A stretch of DNA of 64,000 nucleotides from Actinomadura rupiterrae (GTDB taxonomy: Bacteria > Actinomycetota > Actinomycetes > Streptosporangiales > Streptosporangiaceae). The stretch spans positions 744,001 to 808,000 of the forward strand of contig NZ_JAMZEA010000002.1 of NCBI RefSeq assembly GCF_024172125.1, given 5' to 3'. The notes beneath the pieces were generated by a model that was given only the letters and a program-made list of their open reading frames with translations, had not been told where the DNA came from and ran no database searches. The translations under genes and the position numbers were made by a program. Numbering within the stretch: the stretch's first letter is position 1; each line of letters begins with the position of its first letter. Of this stretch, positions 8,418 to 19,924 are shown one piece after another.

Positions 8418-9419
8418 GTGACGACACCGACGCCGCGCAGACGACTGCTGGCCCTGACCACCGCCGCGCTGGCGCTGACCGCCGCGCTCGCCGGATGCAG
8501 CAGCTCAGGGGGCAAGAGCGCGGAGCAGAAGGGCCCGAACCCGGTGCGCGCCGGCGGCCCCCGGCTGAAGATCGCGATGATCACGCACTCCGGGCAGGGC
8601 GATACGTTCTGGGACATCGTGCAGAAGGGTGCGCAGGCCGCCGCGACCAAGGACAACATCGAGTTCCAGTACTCGGCCGACCCCGAGGGCGGGCGGCAGG
8701 CGCAGTTCGTCCAGACGGCGATCGACAAGCACGTGGACGGCATCATCGTCACGCTCGCCAAGCCGGACGCGCTGAAGGACGTGCTCGCCCGCGCCGCCGC
8801 CGCGAAGATCCCGGTGGTGTCGATCAACTCCGGCGCGGACGTCTCGGCGAGGCTCGGCGCGCTCGTCCACTTCGGGCAGGACGAGAGCGTCGCCGGTGAG
8901 GCCGCCGGGCGGCAGCTCGCGAAGATCGGCGCGAAGAAGGCGCTGTGCGTCGTGCACGAGCAGGGCAACGTCGGGCTGGAGGCGCGCTGCGCGGGCGCGA
9001 AGAAGACCTTCGGCGGAACCCTGCAGAACCTGTACGTGACCGGCACGAACATGCCGCAGGTGAAGTCGGCGATCACGGCGAAGCTGCAGGCGGACAAGGG
9101 CATCGACGGCGTCCTCACGCTCGGCGCGCCGTTCGCCGCCACGGCCGTCCAGTCCGCGCAGGAGGCGGGCAGCAAGGCGAAGGTCGGCACCTTCGACATG
9201 AACAAGGACCTGATCGCCTCGATCAAGGACGGCTCGATCCAGTTCGCCGTCGACCAGCAGCCCTACCTCCAGGGCTACGAGGCCGTGGACGAGCTGTGGC
9301 TGTACAAGGCCAACGGCAACGTCCTCGGCGGTGGGCAGCCCGTCCTGACCGGCCCGGCGATCGTCACCAAGGACAACGCCGACCAGATCGCGCCGTTCGC
9401 GCAGCGGGGGACCAGGTGA
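8418..9419 (+). CDS. Sugar/cyclitol ABC transporter substrate-binding lipoprotein
   Basis: A periplasmic-binding-protein type I family member of 333 aa. The N-terminus is a lipoprotein signal: basic residues, a hydrophobic stretch and lipobox LAGC (Cys27). The mature part shows [43 protein letters not shown] and [16 protein letters not shown], typical of RbsB/inositol-binding proteins. The GTG start has GGAG 7 nt upstream. A 69-bp gap separates it from the kinase; it overlaps the permease gene by GTGA. It presumably delivers the substrate of the upstream catabolic enzymes to the importer. Confidence 0.92.
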   Translation: MTTPTPRRRLLALTTAALALTAALAGCSSSGGKSAEQKGPNPVRAGGPRLKIAMITHSGQGDTFWDIVQKGAQAAATKDNIEFQYSADPEGGRQAQFVQTAIDKHVDGIIVTLAKPDALKDVLARAAAAKIPVVSINSGADVSARLGALVHFGQDESVAGEAAGRQLAKIGAKKALCVVHEQGNVGLEARCAGAKKTFGGTLQNLYVTGTNMPQVKSAITAKLQADKGIDGVLTLGAPFAATAVQSAQEAGSKAKVGTFDMNKDLIASIKDGSIQFAVDQQPYLQGYEAVDELWLYKANGNVLGGGQPVLTGPAIVTKDNADQIAPFAQRGTR

Positions 9420-10495
9420 CGGCAGCGCTCACCGAGGGCGCCGCGGACGAGCGGGTCGCGCGCCGCAACCCGCTGCGCCGCCTGCTCGTCCGGCCCGAGC
9501 TCGGCGCGCTGATCGGCGCCGCCGCGCTGTTCGTGTTCTTCTCCGTGACGGCCGACGCGTTCCTGCAGACGTCGTCGTTCTCGACCGTGCTGTACGCCTC
9601 GTCCACGTTCGGGATCATGGCGGTCGGGGTGTCGCTGCTGATGATCGGCGGCGAGTTCGACCTGTCGGCGGGCGTGCTGGTGACCAGCGCCGCGCTGGTC
9701 GCCTCGCTCGTGTCGTTCCAGCTCACGCTGAACGTGTGGGTGGGCGTGCTGATCTCCCTGGTGGTCACGCTCGCGCTCGGCGTGCTGAACGGCCTGCTCT
9801 ACGTCTGGACGAAGCTGCCGAGCTTCATCGTCACGCTCGCGACGTTCCTCATGCTCGCCGGGGCGAACCTCGGCGTGACGAAGGCGGTCACCGGGAACGT
9901 CGCGTCCGACTCGATCAGCGACATGGACGGCTTCAAGAGCGCGAAGAGGGTGTTCGCGTCCGAGATCGGCGTGGTGGACCACCAGATCAGGATCAGCGCC
10001 CGTCCGGCCGTCTTCACCGGGCCGCACGTCAGCATCACGGTGCTCTGGTGGCTGCTGTTCACGGCCGTCGCGACCTGGATCCTGCTGCGCACCCGCGCCG
10101 GGAACTGGATCTTCGCGGTCGGCGGGAACGCCGCCAGCGCCCGCGCGGTCGGCGTCCCGGTGGCCCGGACGAAGATCGGGCTGTTCGCCGGGGTCGCGTT
10201 CTGCGCCTGGTTCTCCGGGATGCACCTGCTGTTCGCGTTCGCGACCGTCCAGTCGGGGGAGGGCGTCGGGAACGAGTTCTTCTACATCATCTGCGCGGTG
10301 ATCGGCGGCTGCCTGCTGACCGGCGGCTACGGCTCCGCCGTCGGCGCCGCGATCGGCGCCTTCATCTTCGGGATGGTCAACAAGGGCATCGTGTACGCGG
10401 ACTGGAACCCCGACTGGTTCCGGTTCTTCCTCGGCGCGGCGCTGCTCGCCGCGACCGTCGTCAACCACCTCGTCCGCCGGCGGGCCGAACGGTGA
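9416..10495 (+). CDS. Sugar ABC transporter permease (RbsC/BPD_transp_2 family)
   Basis: An integral membrane permease of 359 aa with about 8-10 hydrophobic segments. The conserved family stretch [18 protein letters not shown] (read here as [16 protein letters not shown]) and the EAA-like [18 protein letters not shown] loop, which contacts the ATPase, are present. The GTG start overlaps the binding-protein stop and its own stop overlaps the ATPase start. The pattern matches ribose/inositol importers. One permease gene suggests a homodimeric channel. Confidence 0.92.
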   Translation: MTAALTEGAADERVARRNPLRRLLVRPELGALIGAAALFVFFSVTADAFLQTSSFSTVLYASSTFGIMAVGVSLLMIGGEFDLSAGVLVTSAALVASLVSFQLTLNVWVGVLISLVVTLALGVLNGLLYVWTKLPSFIVTLATFLMLAGANLGVTKAVTGNVASDSISDMDGFKSAKRVFASEIGVVDHQIRISARPAVFTGPHVSITVLWWLLFTAVATWILLRTRAGNWIFAVGGNAASARAVGVPVARTKIGLFAGVAFCAWFSGMHLLFAFATVQSGEGVGNEFFYIICAVIGGCLLTGGYGSAVGAAIGAFIFGMVNKGIVYADWNPDWFRFFLGAALLAATVVNHLVRRRAER

Positions 10496-11319
10496 CCGCG
10501 CTGGTGAAGCTGAGCGGGGTCGGCAAGGACTACGGCAGCGTGATCGCGCTGCGGGACGTCTCGCTGGAGGTAGCCGCCGGGCAGGTGGTGTGCGTGCTCG
10601 GCGACAACGGCGCGGGCAAGTCCACCCTCATCAAGATCATCGCGGGCCTGCACCGGCACGACACCGGGACCTACGAGGTCGCGGGTGAGCCGGTGTCCTT
10701 CGCGTCCCCGCGCGACGCGCTCGACCTCGGCATCGCGACCGTCTACCAGGACCTCGCCGTCGTCCCGCTCATGCCGGTCTGGCGGAACTTCTTCCTCGGC
10801 TCGGAGAAGCGGGCCCGTTTCGGACGGCTCGACGTCGAGTTCATGCGCCGCACCACCCGGGACGAGCTGCTCGCCATGGGCATCGACCTGCGGGACGTGG
10901 ACCAGCCGATCGGCACCCTGTCGGGCGGCGAGCGGCAGTGCGTCGCGATCGCCCGCGCCGTCTACTTCGGCGCGAAGGTCCTCGTCCTGGACGAGCCGAC
11001 CGCCGCGCTCGGCGTCAAGCAGGCCGGGGTCGTGCTCCGCTACATCGTCCAGGCGCGCGACCGCGGCCTCGGCGTCGTCTTCATCACCCACAACCCGCAC
11101 CACGCCTACCCGGTCGGCGACCGCTTCCTGATCCTCAACCGGGGGCGTCCGCTCGGGTACCACGACAAGTCCGACATCACCCGGGAGGAGCTCACCGCGC
11201 TCATGGCGGGCGGCGCGGAGCTGGAGCAGCTGGCGCACGAGCTCCAGGCCACCGGCGCCGCGGAGGCCGCCCGCGAGGTCGAGGACGAGACCCGCAGCCT
11301 GGGCATCCAGGACCCCTGA
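10492..11319 (+). CDS. Sugar ABC transporter ATP-binding protein (single ABC domain)
   Basis: A 275-residue ABC ATPase with Walker [10 protein letters not shown], signature LSGGERQ, Walker [13 protein letters not shown] and switch His in FITHNPHH. Many sugar importers of this class use a double-length RbsA-type ATPase; here only one ABC domain is encoded, so a homodimer is expected. The C-terminus carries a ~35-residue acidic helical extension ([20 protein letters not shown]). GTG start overlaps the permease stop. It ends the sugar operon and converges on the kinase gene with a 43-bp gap. Confidence 0.93.
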   Translation: MTALVKLSGVGKDYGSVIALRDVSLEVAAGQVVCVLGDNGAGKSTLIKIIAGLHRHDTGTYEVAGEPVSFASPRDALDLGIATVYQDLAVVPLMPVWRNFFLGSEKRARFGRLDVEFMRRTTRDELLAMGIDLRDVDQPIGTLSGGERQCVAIARAVYFGAKVLVLDEPTAALGVKQAGVVLRYIVQARDRGLGVVFITHNPHHAYPVGDRFLILNRGRPLGYHDKSDITREELTALMAGGAELEQLAHELQATGAAEAAREVEDETRSLGIQDP

Positions 11320-11362
11320 TCCCACGGGTCCGCCGGTTCCGCCGGGGCGGCCTGGCCTGGTC

Positions 11363-13102
<1,740 letters not shown>

Positions 13103-13191
13103 CTTTTTCCCTAACGAATCCGAGGAGCCAAAGTCCTGGCCGTAATCGGGGCTCCGGGCTCGCGGGCGGGACCTCGCCGCGGTGCGGGTGC

Positions 13192-13476
13192 TCAGCGCGG
13201 CGGGTCCTCCTCGTCCGCGTAGGCCAGGGTGAGGACGGCCCGGGCGGCGTCCGTCCATCGGTCGATCGCGCCCCGGGACATCGTCCCGCCGGGCCCGGGC
13301 AGGCGCGCGACCAGCCCGGCTACGGCCGGGTCCAGGTCGCGGGCCGGCGGGGCGGCGTGCGCGCCCGGGTGCGCGCCGGGGTGCGGGCCGACGACGCCGG
13401 TCTCCGGGAGCCCGGTGAACCGGCCCGCCATCCGGGCCTGCGCTTGCGCCATCTCGTGTGCGCCACTGTTCGACAT
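13192..13476 (-). CDS. Small hypothetical protein between the kinase genes
   Basis: A 94-residue ORF in the same direction as both kinases. The N-terminal half has His/Pro/Gly repeats (GPHPGAHPGAHAAPP); the C-terminal half is helical and acidic, ending YADEEDPPR. No family recognised. Support for expression comes from TAGGTT 7 nt before the ATG, nearly identical to the leaderless promoter at 5127. It has no Shine-Dalgarno. Confidence 0.5.
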   Translation of the reverse strand: MSNSGAHEMAQAQARMAGRFTGLPETGVVGPHPGAHPGAHAAPPARDLDPAVAGLVARLPGPGGTMSRGAIDRWTDAARAVLTLAYADEEDPPR

Positions 13477-13557
13477 GAACGGCAACCTAGCCACGTCCGG
13501 CGCATCCCGGACGCATGATCTTCTCCGCTTTTGCCGTGGTGAACCGAACCGTTTCCC

Positions 13558-15105
13558 CTAGGGCCAGGTCGCGCGGCGGAGGACCGCGTCGAGATCGGGC
13601 GTGTTCCACGCGTCCACCACCACGATCTGCGCGGACGGGACGTACCAGATGCGTTCGGTATAAACCGACCCCGTCCCGTCGCCCTGGCGTTCGAAGCAGG
13701 GCACGCGCCACTGGTGGAATTCGGCCGGCCGCTTACCGAGCTGAAGGGTCTTCGACGCCGTTTGGGACGCGCCCTTGGCGGCCCCTCCCGCGACGAGCTC
13801 GGGATGCCGGGGGCAACTCATCGAGATCCGGGAGGAGAAGGTGTCCTTGGGGTCGTACGGTCCGCCGCCGTACGCCTGCGACTCGGACTTGTCGAAGAAG
13901 CTCGGCCCCATCACCGCGAATCCCGGGCACGACCCGAGGCTGGACGCGGCGGGCTGCGGGCATCCGCCGGCGAGCGACACGTAGTAGCTGTCGGAGGCGC
14001 GTCCCTTGACGGCGATCGGCAGCGCCTCCCAGGACGAGGGGGCGCGCATCCCGAGCCGTCCGAGCGTCAGGGCCTTGCCCGCCGCCGCCGAACGCTCCGC
14101 CGCCGCCCGCTGCGAGGACGCGTGCGGATCGACGGCCATGTAGATCCCGTACCCGCCGACCGCGAGCACCGCCGCGACCGCGACCCCGGTCGCGGCCAGC
14201 TTCCGGCCCCGAGGGACCCGGACCCGGCCTCGTCCCGCGCGCGCACGAGACCGTCCACTACGCGAACGCGGGGGAGGAGGAGAATCGAGGAAGCGGTCGG
14301 GGGCGGCCAGGGCGGTGAGAGCCCGGCGGCCCCGCGGTTCCCAGTCGGGGCCGTAGGCGGTGAGCGCGGCCTTCTCGACCTCGTCGGCCATCACGGCGGC
14401 GTCGGACTGCCGGTGGCGCGGGTCCTTGGCCATGCCGGACGCGACGAGCGGGCGCAGCGGCTCCGGGACGTCCCCGGACGGGATCGGCGCCGCGAGGTGG
14501 CCCTCCTCCGGGGCGCCGTACGGCCGGTGCCCGGCGAGGGCCTCGAAGAAGACGCAGGTCACCGCGTAAATGTCGGACGAGGGCGACGGTGCGCCCCCGT
14601 GCCACAGCTCCGGCGCCCGGTACACCGGCGAGGTCTGCCCGGCGTGGTCGCCGACCGCGAAATCGACCAGGACGGCGCGTCCGCTGTCCCGGATGAGGAT
14701 GTCGCCGGGCGTGCAGTCGCCGTGGACGACCCGGACGGCATGCGCCGACGCGAGGCCGAGCAGGGCGTCCCGCAGCAGGACGAGCGCGGCCTCCGGGGCG
14801 ATCCGCCGCTCGCGGCGCAGGATCTCGCGGAGCGCGACGCCGTCCACCCGCTCCATGACGACGGCGGTGCCGTGCGAGTTCTCGACGAGCTGGTAGGGGC
14901 GGGCGACGCGCGGATCGCGCAGCTGCCCGAGCGCGCCTGCCTGGCGGCGGAACCGGTCCCGGGCCGCCGGGCTGACCGCGGGCTCCAGGTACCGGACGAC
15001 CACCGCGGACCCGGACGTGCCGTGCCGGGCGAGGACCGTCCTGCCGCGCGGCCCCCGGCCGAGCTCACGGACCTCGTCGAACCCCGCGACCCGCCACTGC
15101 GCCAC
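13558..15105 (-). CDS. Membrane pseudokinase, paralogue of the adjacent kinase
   Basis: A 515-residue protein with the kinase fold but degenerate catalytic motifs. The nucleotide-anchoring Lys is Arg38 (VVVRYLEP). HRDxKxxN reads HGDCTPGD (128-135), losing the Arg, Lys and Asn. DFG reads DFA (148-150). APE is kept (YRAPELW). One membrane segment lies at ~303-325 after a basic linker. The C-terminal domain matches the active kinase next door (GFAVMGPSFF, SMSCP, VPCFE, YTERIWYVPS). The ATG start lies inside the 3' end of the upstream membrane-protein gene (41-bp overlap). The likely role is as an allosteric partner or decoy of the active kinase; that is inference. Confidence 0.88.
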   Translation of the reverse strand: MAQWRVAGFDEVRELGRGPRGRTVLARHGTSGSAVVVRYLEPAVSPAARDRFRRQAGALGQLRDPRVARPYQLVENSHGTAVVMERVDGVALREILRRERRIAPEAALVLLRDALLGLASAHAVRVVHGDCTPGDILIRDSGRAVLVDFAVGDHAGQTSPVYRAPELWHGGAPSPSSDIYAVTCVFFEALAGHRPYGAPEEGHLAAPIPSGDVPEPLRPLVASGMAKDPRHRQSDAAVMADEVEKAALTAYGPDWEPRGRRALTALAAPDRFLDSPPPPRSRSGRSRARAGRGRVRVPRGRKLAATGVAVAAVLAVGGYGIYMAVDPHASSQRAAAERSAAAGKALTLGRLGMRAPSSWEALPIAVKGRASDSYYVSLAGGCPQPAASSLGSCPGFAVMGPSFFDKSESQAYGGGPYDPKDTFSSRISMSCPRHPELVAGGAAKGASQTASKTLQLGKRPAEFHQWRVPCFERQGDGTGSVYTERIWYVPSAQIVVVDAWNTPDLDAVLRRATWP

Positions 15106-16684
15106 CCCGACTCCCTTCGGCCTCCCCCCAGGCCGTCCCGGAGGCGACGGCGGGGGAGCTGATCTGTCCGGGATTATTGCGTGATGCGCAGCTCAACGCG
15201 AGTGCGAGGCAGGCGAACGGCACCGCGGTGACGACGTAACGGTAGTCGAACTCGGCGGTCGCGGCGGGCAGCACGACCAGTCCGGCAGCGGCGGCCCAGG
15301 GCCCGGCGGCGAGCCGTCCGGGCAGACCGCGCCGGACGAGCGCGAGGACGATCCCCGCCGCGAGGATCAGCCCGACCATCGTCCCGCGGAGGAAGAAGAC
15401 CTTCTGGTAGAGGCCCGCGAAGCCCGCCCAGGGCTGGAAGACCGTCGTCTGGACGGGCCCCTGCTCGTACTGCGCGGCCCGGCGGTACAGGGCGGCGGCG
15501 TGCCTGCTGCGCGGGTTGTCCGAGATCGGCGCGGGCCTGGGCCCGAACTGGTAGCGGTCGTAGGTCAGCCGGTCGGGGAAGACCGTCCGGGACCAGTCGA
15601 AGGCGCGCAGCGTGTCGTGCGAGACGGCCTTCAGGTAGTCGCCGGGCTGCGCCTCGATCGCCCGGACGGCGAACCGCTCGGCCATGTGGTTCTTGCGCCG
15701 GCTGTAGCGCCCGCCGCGGATGTGGTTGAGCGGCGACGCCGCCGCCCAGATGTAGTTCTGCGAGATCATCCGCCTTTCCGGCGGCACCTTCGTGCAGAGT
15801 CTCCGCAGCTCGCGCGGTGGGTGGATCTTCTCGCAGTCGGCGAACCTCATGACCCGCCCGTACAGGAACACGCCCGTGCTGCGGTTGAGCGCGAACTCCC
15901 CGTAGTGCGAGTTGAACCACATCCCGTAGGCGAGGACCGGCGCGACGCATCCGGCGAGGACGAGCGCGGCCGTCCCGAAGCGCCGTCCCCAGGTCTGCCG
16001 CGCGCCCAGCAGGACGGTCAGCAGGACGCCCGCCACCACGGCGATCCCGGTCGGGCGCGTCACCACCGACGCGCCCGCGACCAGCCCGGCCGCCGCCACC
16101 GCCCACGGCCGCGGCGGGCTCCGCCACAGGACGAGCGCGAACGCCGCCATCCCGATCGCCAGGAACAGCGTGTCCGACAGGATCATCCGTTCGAGCTGGA
16201 TCTCGTAAGCGTCGAACAGGACCGGCGCCGCCGCGAGGAGCGCCCCCCACTTCGGCACCCCGTACCGCCACGCGAGCGCGTACACCAGGACGCCGACGGC
16301 GAGCCCCATCACGTGCTGCGTCGCCATGACCAGCGTCAGGCTATGGAACGGTTTCAGCAGCCAGAGGTAGATCGAGTACCCGCCCGGCCGGGGCAGGCCG
16401 GGCCGCCCGTCGATCGCCTCGTCCAGGTAGGTGAAGCTGTCGGTGAACCACATCGCGGGCCGGTACCCCAGCGCCGCCACCAGCCGCAGCAGCCCCGCGA
16501 CCAGCAGCGCCACCACCAGCGGCGCGTGCGCCCTGACCGGCTGCCACCGCCCGGATGTGCGCGCCCGCCCCCGCCCGAGCCGGGCTCCGGCCGTCACCGG
16601 GATCGGCCGGAGCCGTGGTTCGAATTCCGTCGCTGGAACGGGTCCGGCACCTAACCAGAGCCGCTGGAGCCGCGTCCAGACCAC
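15065..16684 (-). CDS. GT39/PMT-like polytopic membrane glycosyltransferase
   Basis: A 539-residue protein with ~10 hydrophobic segments. After a basic N-terminal tail comes a first membrane helix and a loop with MWFTDSFTYLDEA, where acidic residues sit as in the catalytic loop of protein-mannosyl and arabinosyl transferases. EIQLERMILSDTLFLAIGMA and SVVTRPTGIAV are typical of the DPM-dependent GT39/PMT superfamily. The GTG start follows a GGGGGTGAT ribosome site. The gene overlaps the pseudokinase gene by 41 bp, suggesting translational coupling. The lipid-linked donor and acceptor are unknown; modification of the exported kinase domains is a speculative link. Confidence 0.8.
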   Translation of the reverse strand: MVWTRLQRLWLGAGPVPATEFEPRLRPIPVTAGARLGRGRARTSGRWQPVRAHAPLVVALLVAGLLRLVAALGYRPAMWFTDSFTYLDEAIDGRPGLPRPGGYSIYLWLLKPFHSLTLVMATQHVMGLAVGVLVYALAWRYGVPKWGALLAAAPVLFDAYEIQLERMILSDTLFLAIGMAAFALVLWRSPPRPWAVAAAGLVAGASVVTRPTGIAVVAGVLLTVLLGARQTWGRRFGTAALVLAGCVAPVLAYGMWFNSHYGEFALNRSTGVFLYGRVMRFADCEKIHPPRELRRLCTKVPPERRMISQNYIWAAASPLNHIRGGRYSRRKNHMAERFAVRAIEAQPGDYLKAVSHDTLRAFDWSRTVFPDRLTYDRYQFGPRPAPISDNPRSRHAAALYRRAAQYEQGPVQTTVFQPWAGFAGLYQKVFFLRGTMVGLILAAGIVLALVRRGLPGRLAAGPWAAAAGLVVLPAATAEFDYRYVVTAVPFACLALALSCASRNNPGQISSPAVASGTAWGEAEGSRGGAVAGRGVRRGP

Positions 16685-16771
16685 CGCCGATCACCCCCTT
16701 GCGGTGACCTACCGGTAAGCCGGGAAAGCGAACCTCCCCAAGGGCAATCTCATCTCCAAGTCTCATGCATG

Positions 16772-19700
16772 TCACTCGGCGGGAACCGCGGCCTCCTCGC
16801 CGCCGGGAACCGCGGCCTCCGCGCCGCCGGGAGCTGCGGGGACGGGCTGCGCGCGGGCCGCGGTCATCGCGGCGGCGAGCCGCCGCACCCGCGGCTCGTG
16901 CTCGTCGTACCCGACCACGACCGGCGGCTCGTTGTACGGCATCGTGTCGGACGAGCGGCGCAGCTTGATGTACTGCCCGCAGGCGTCGATGGCGTAGGGC
17001 TCCATGTCGTCCTGGAGCGCGCCGATGACCGTGATGCCGTGCTGCTCGCCGATCTCCCGGAACAGCGCGACGGCCTCCTTGCGGTGCTCCTTGCCGAGGT
17101 TGCGGCCCAGCTCGTCCAGCACCAGGCACAGCCGCCCGCCGCCGGACGACGCGAGCGCCGCCGCGCACACCAGCTTCACGGCCTTCTCGTCCATCAGCGC
17201 CGTGTTCGCGCGCCGGTTGTACGGGACGTACCGCTGCCCGTCGCTGCGCCGCCACTTCGGCGTGACCCGCCAGCGCCACTCCTGCTCGGGGTCGCCGGGC
17301 GGCTCCGGTGTCGGGAACTCCAGTGTCGCGCCGTACCCGCCGTACTGGACGTCCAGCTTCTCGAACTCCTCGGCGACCCGCTGCAGCCGGCTGCGGATCG
17401 CGGCGGTCAGCGCCGTCCGGTGCGCCTCGGCGGCGCCGGCGGCCTCGTCCGCGCCCTTGCTCGCCTTGTCCAGGTCGGCGCGGCGCGCCGCCATCTGCAC
17501 CTCGATCTGCCGGCGCTGGTGCCGCTCGTAGTCCTCCTGCTGGCGCAGGTACGACTCCAGCGACCGCACCAGCCGCGGGAACGTCGCCTGCTCCCGCTCG
17601 GTCCGGCGGCCCTCGCCCTCGACGCGCTCGCGCAGCAGGAACCGGACCTCCTCCGGCATGTCCTCGTCGTTCACGCCGTCCGGGAAAACCCGGCGCAGCG
17701 CCTCGGACAGGTGCTTCTCGGCGGTGTGCCACCACTCGTCCGGCGTCCAGGTGCGCTCGTCGGCGGTCAGCGCGCCGAGCCACTCGGCGGCGGCCTCGCG
17801 CGACTCGCCCCACTCCTTCTCCAGGACGTCCAGACCGAGCGCCGCGCGCCGTCCGCCCAGCTCCGCGGCCTTCGCGGCGAGCTTCTCGCGGTCGCGCTCC
17901 AGCGCCTCCCGGCGGCCGCGCAGCCGGTCGACCTCCAGCGCGCGCGTGTCCGCCTTCGCCTGGAGCCGCCGCAGCGCCTGCTCGGCCGACCCCATCCGCG
18001 GTCCGAGCTTCGCCTCGCCGCCGGCCAGCTCCTCCAGCTCCTCGCGCAGCGCCGCCATCGCCTCCCGGACGGCGTCCAGCTCGGCCCCGGCCTGCGCCCC
18101 GCCGAGCCGCCGCGTCGCGAGCGCCACGTCGGCGGCGGCGTCCGAGGTCCGCTGGCGCGCCTCCTCCAGCGCGTTCTGCGCGTCCGTGACCCCGGCGCGG
18201 GCGGCCTGCACGCGCGCGACGCGCCCGGTCACCGGCTCGGGGAACCCCCCGAGGATCACCACGCCCGTCCCGTCGCCGCTTTCGAGGGCCGCGAAGAACC
18301 GCGAAAGCGGCAGATCACACCGGACGCCCTCGGGCAACGCGCCCTTGGCCTCGGGCGCGGCTTCAGTGAGCGCGCCGTCCGCAGGGACGATCATGGAGCC
18401 GGGGAGCGACCCGAGCGCCTCGGACGCGGCGGGCAGGTCAGCCGCGTCCAGGACGACCGCCTCCCGGTACGGCCACAGCGCGGCCTCCCAGCGGTCCCGG
18501 ACGTCCTCGGCCAGCTCGACCGCGTCCAGCAGCCCGACGGACGCGACGCCCGCCCCGGCCAGCGCGCGGATCTGCGCGGGCGCGCTCGACTCGCCCGCCT
18601 CCGCCTCGGCCAGCGCGCGCTCGGCCCGCGCGACCGCGCCGCGCGCCATGCCGAACTCCTGCTGCGCCTCGTCCCGGCGGGCCTCGGCACCGGCCAGCTC
18701 GCGGCGCGCGGTGTCCTCGTCGCGGCCGTCCGCCTCGCGGCGCCGCTCCTCCAGCGCCGACACCCGGCGCCGCAGCTCCTCCATCCGGTTGCGCGCGACG
18801 GCCTTGTCCGCGCCGAGCTGGTCGGCGCGGCCTTTCAGCTCGGCGAGCGCCGCCTGCGCCTCGGCGACCTGCGCGTCCAGCGCGCCGCCGGTGAGCTGCT
18901 CGGCCTCCTTCTCGGCCGCCCGCGCCGCCTGCCGGACGGTCTCCGACTCGTCCTCCAGCGCGGCCAGCTCGGCGGCGAGCGAAGCGTCGGCCTCCGCCGC
19001 GTCCACCAGGAGCCGGGCCTGGCGCGTCCGCCAGTTCCGCAGCGCCGCCGCGACCTCGGCGCGCGCCTTGTCGCGCCGGTCGAACGTCTTCAGCAGGGAC
19101 GCCGCCTCGCGCTCCCACTCGGCCAGCCGCGCCGTCGCCTCGGCCGCCTTCGCGCGCTCGCGGTGCTCCTCGGCCCGCGAGACCCGCTCGGCCTCCAGCT
19201 CCCGGTCCAGGCCGGTCAGCGCCGCGATCGCGGAGAAGATCCGCTCCGGGCTGATCTCGTTCAGCGGCTGCGACAGCAGGTTCGTCGCGACCCTCGACCG
19301 GACGGACGTCGACAGGAACGACACGCACCGCACCTGCCCGCCGTACAGCACGCGCGACAGGTCCTTGGCGACGAAGTCGCGGCGGCCCGCGCTGCGCGGC
19401 AGCGACGCCCACAGCGCGTCGGCCATCGTGACCCGCTCGGCCTCCGACGCCGCCGACGCCAGGTGCACGCCCTGCCGCCAGCGCAGCTCCAGGTGCGGCG
19501 CGTCCGCGTTCACCCGCAGCCAGACGGTGAGGGCGTCCGAGCCGTCCCCGTCCGCGTGGTCGAACACCCCGACGATGTAGCCGTGGTCGGCCGACGCCCA
19601 CTGCTGGTCGCCCTGCGCGGCCAGCTCCGCGTTGAACAGCAGCTCCGCGACCGCCCGCGCGCCCGACGCGAACCGCCACTGCTCGTCCCCGAGCAGCGCC

Positions 19701-19924
19701 GTGATCGACGCGATGAACGACGACTTGCCCGCGCCGTTGGAGTCCTTCGGCCCCTGCCCGGCGACCACGATCAGCGTCCCCGGCACGGTCGGCACCGGAT
19801 GCGTCGAGAGCCGCGAGATGTTCACCGCCTGGACGGCGACCAGCGTCCGCCCCCCGACGACGTCCTCGGCCTCACCCCCGGCCCGGGCCGGCCCCGGCAC
19901 CAACGGATCAAGAACAGCGCTCAC
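16772..19924 (-). CDS. SMC-like ATPase (MukB/MksB/JetC-like) of a four-gene operon
   Basis: A 1050-residue SMC-type protein. Walker A is GPKDSNGAGKSS (58-69). A coiled-coil arm follows, then a globular hinge-like segment (~445-560, with LLDAVELAEDVRDRWEAALW and GGFPEPVTG), a second coiled coil, and a C-terminal head with Walker B LCLVLDEL (932-939). The classical LSGGQ signature is not visible: the expected place reads NTALMDEKAVKL. The His-switch region reads IGALQDD. The C-terminus has an Ala/Pro/Gly repeat tail. The gene overlaps the preceding winged-helix gene by 4 nt, and all four genes overlap, so they form one operon. Known relatives extrude DNA loops or restrict plasmids; no JetD/MksG nuclease is encoded here. 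Confidence 0.82.
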   Translation of the reverse strand: MSAVLDPLVPGPARAGGEAEDVVGGRTLVAVQAVNISRLSTHPVPTVPGTLIVVAGQGPKDSNGAGKSSFIASITALLGDEQWRFASGARAVAELLFNAELAAQGDQQWASADHGYIVGVFDHADGDGSDALTVWLRVNADAPHLELRWRQGVHLASAASEAERVTMADALWASLPRSAGRRDFVAKDLSRVLYGGQVRCVSFLSTSVRSRVATNLLSQPLNEISPERIFSAIAALTGLDRELEAERVSRAEEHRERAKAAEATARLAEWEREAASLLKTFDRRDKARAEVAAALRNWRTRQARLLVDAAEADASLAAELAALEDESETVRQAARAAEKEAEQLTGGALDAQVAEAQAALAELKGRADQLGADKAVARNRMEELRRRVSALEERRREADGRDEDTARRELAGAEARRDEAQQEFGMARGAVARAERALAEAEAGESSAPAQIRALAGAGVASVGLLDAVELAEDVRDRWEAALWPYREAVVLDAADLPAASEALGSLPGSMIVPADGALTEAAPEAKGALPEGVRCDLPLSRFFAALESGDGTGVVILGGFPEPVTGRVARVQAARAGVTDAQNALEEARQRTSDAAADVALATRRLGGAQAGAELDAVREAMAALREELEELAGGEAKLGPRMGSAEQALRRLQAKADTRALEVDRLRGRREALERDREKLAAKAAELGGRRAALGLDVLEKEWGESREAAAEWLGALTADERTWTPDEWWHTAEKHLSEALRRVFPDGVNDEDMPEEVRFLLRERVEGEGRRTEREQATFPRLVRSLESYLRQQEDYERHQRRQIEVQMAARRADLDKASKGADEAAGAAEAHRTALTAAIRSRLQRVAEEFEKLDVQYGGYGATLEFPTPEPPGDPEQEWRWRVTPKWRRSDGQRYVPYNRRANTALMDEKAVKLVCAAALASSGGGRLCLVLDELGRNLGKEHRKEAVALFREIGEQHGITVIGALQDDMEPYAIDACGQYIKLRRSSDTMPYNEPPVVVGYDEHEPRVRRLAAAMTAARAQPVPAAPGGAEAAVPGGEEAAVPAE

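Noticed and set aside
5315..11319. Complete myo-inositol catabolic operon
   Set aside because: Dehydrogenase, IolE-like and IolC-like genes and an importer are present, but iolB, iolD and iolA are absent, so only an inositol-type operon is claimed.
16610..16640. tRNA-like GGTTCGAAT string
   Set aside because: No acceptor, D or anticodon stem can be built around it; it lies inside the coding region of the GT39-like gene.
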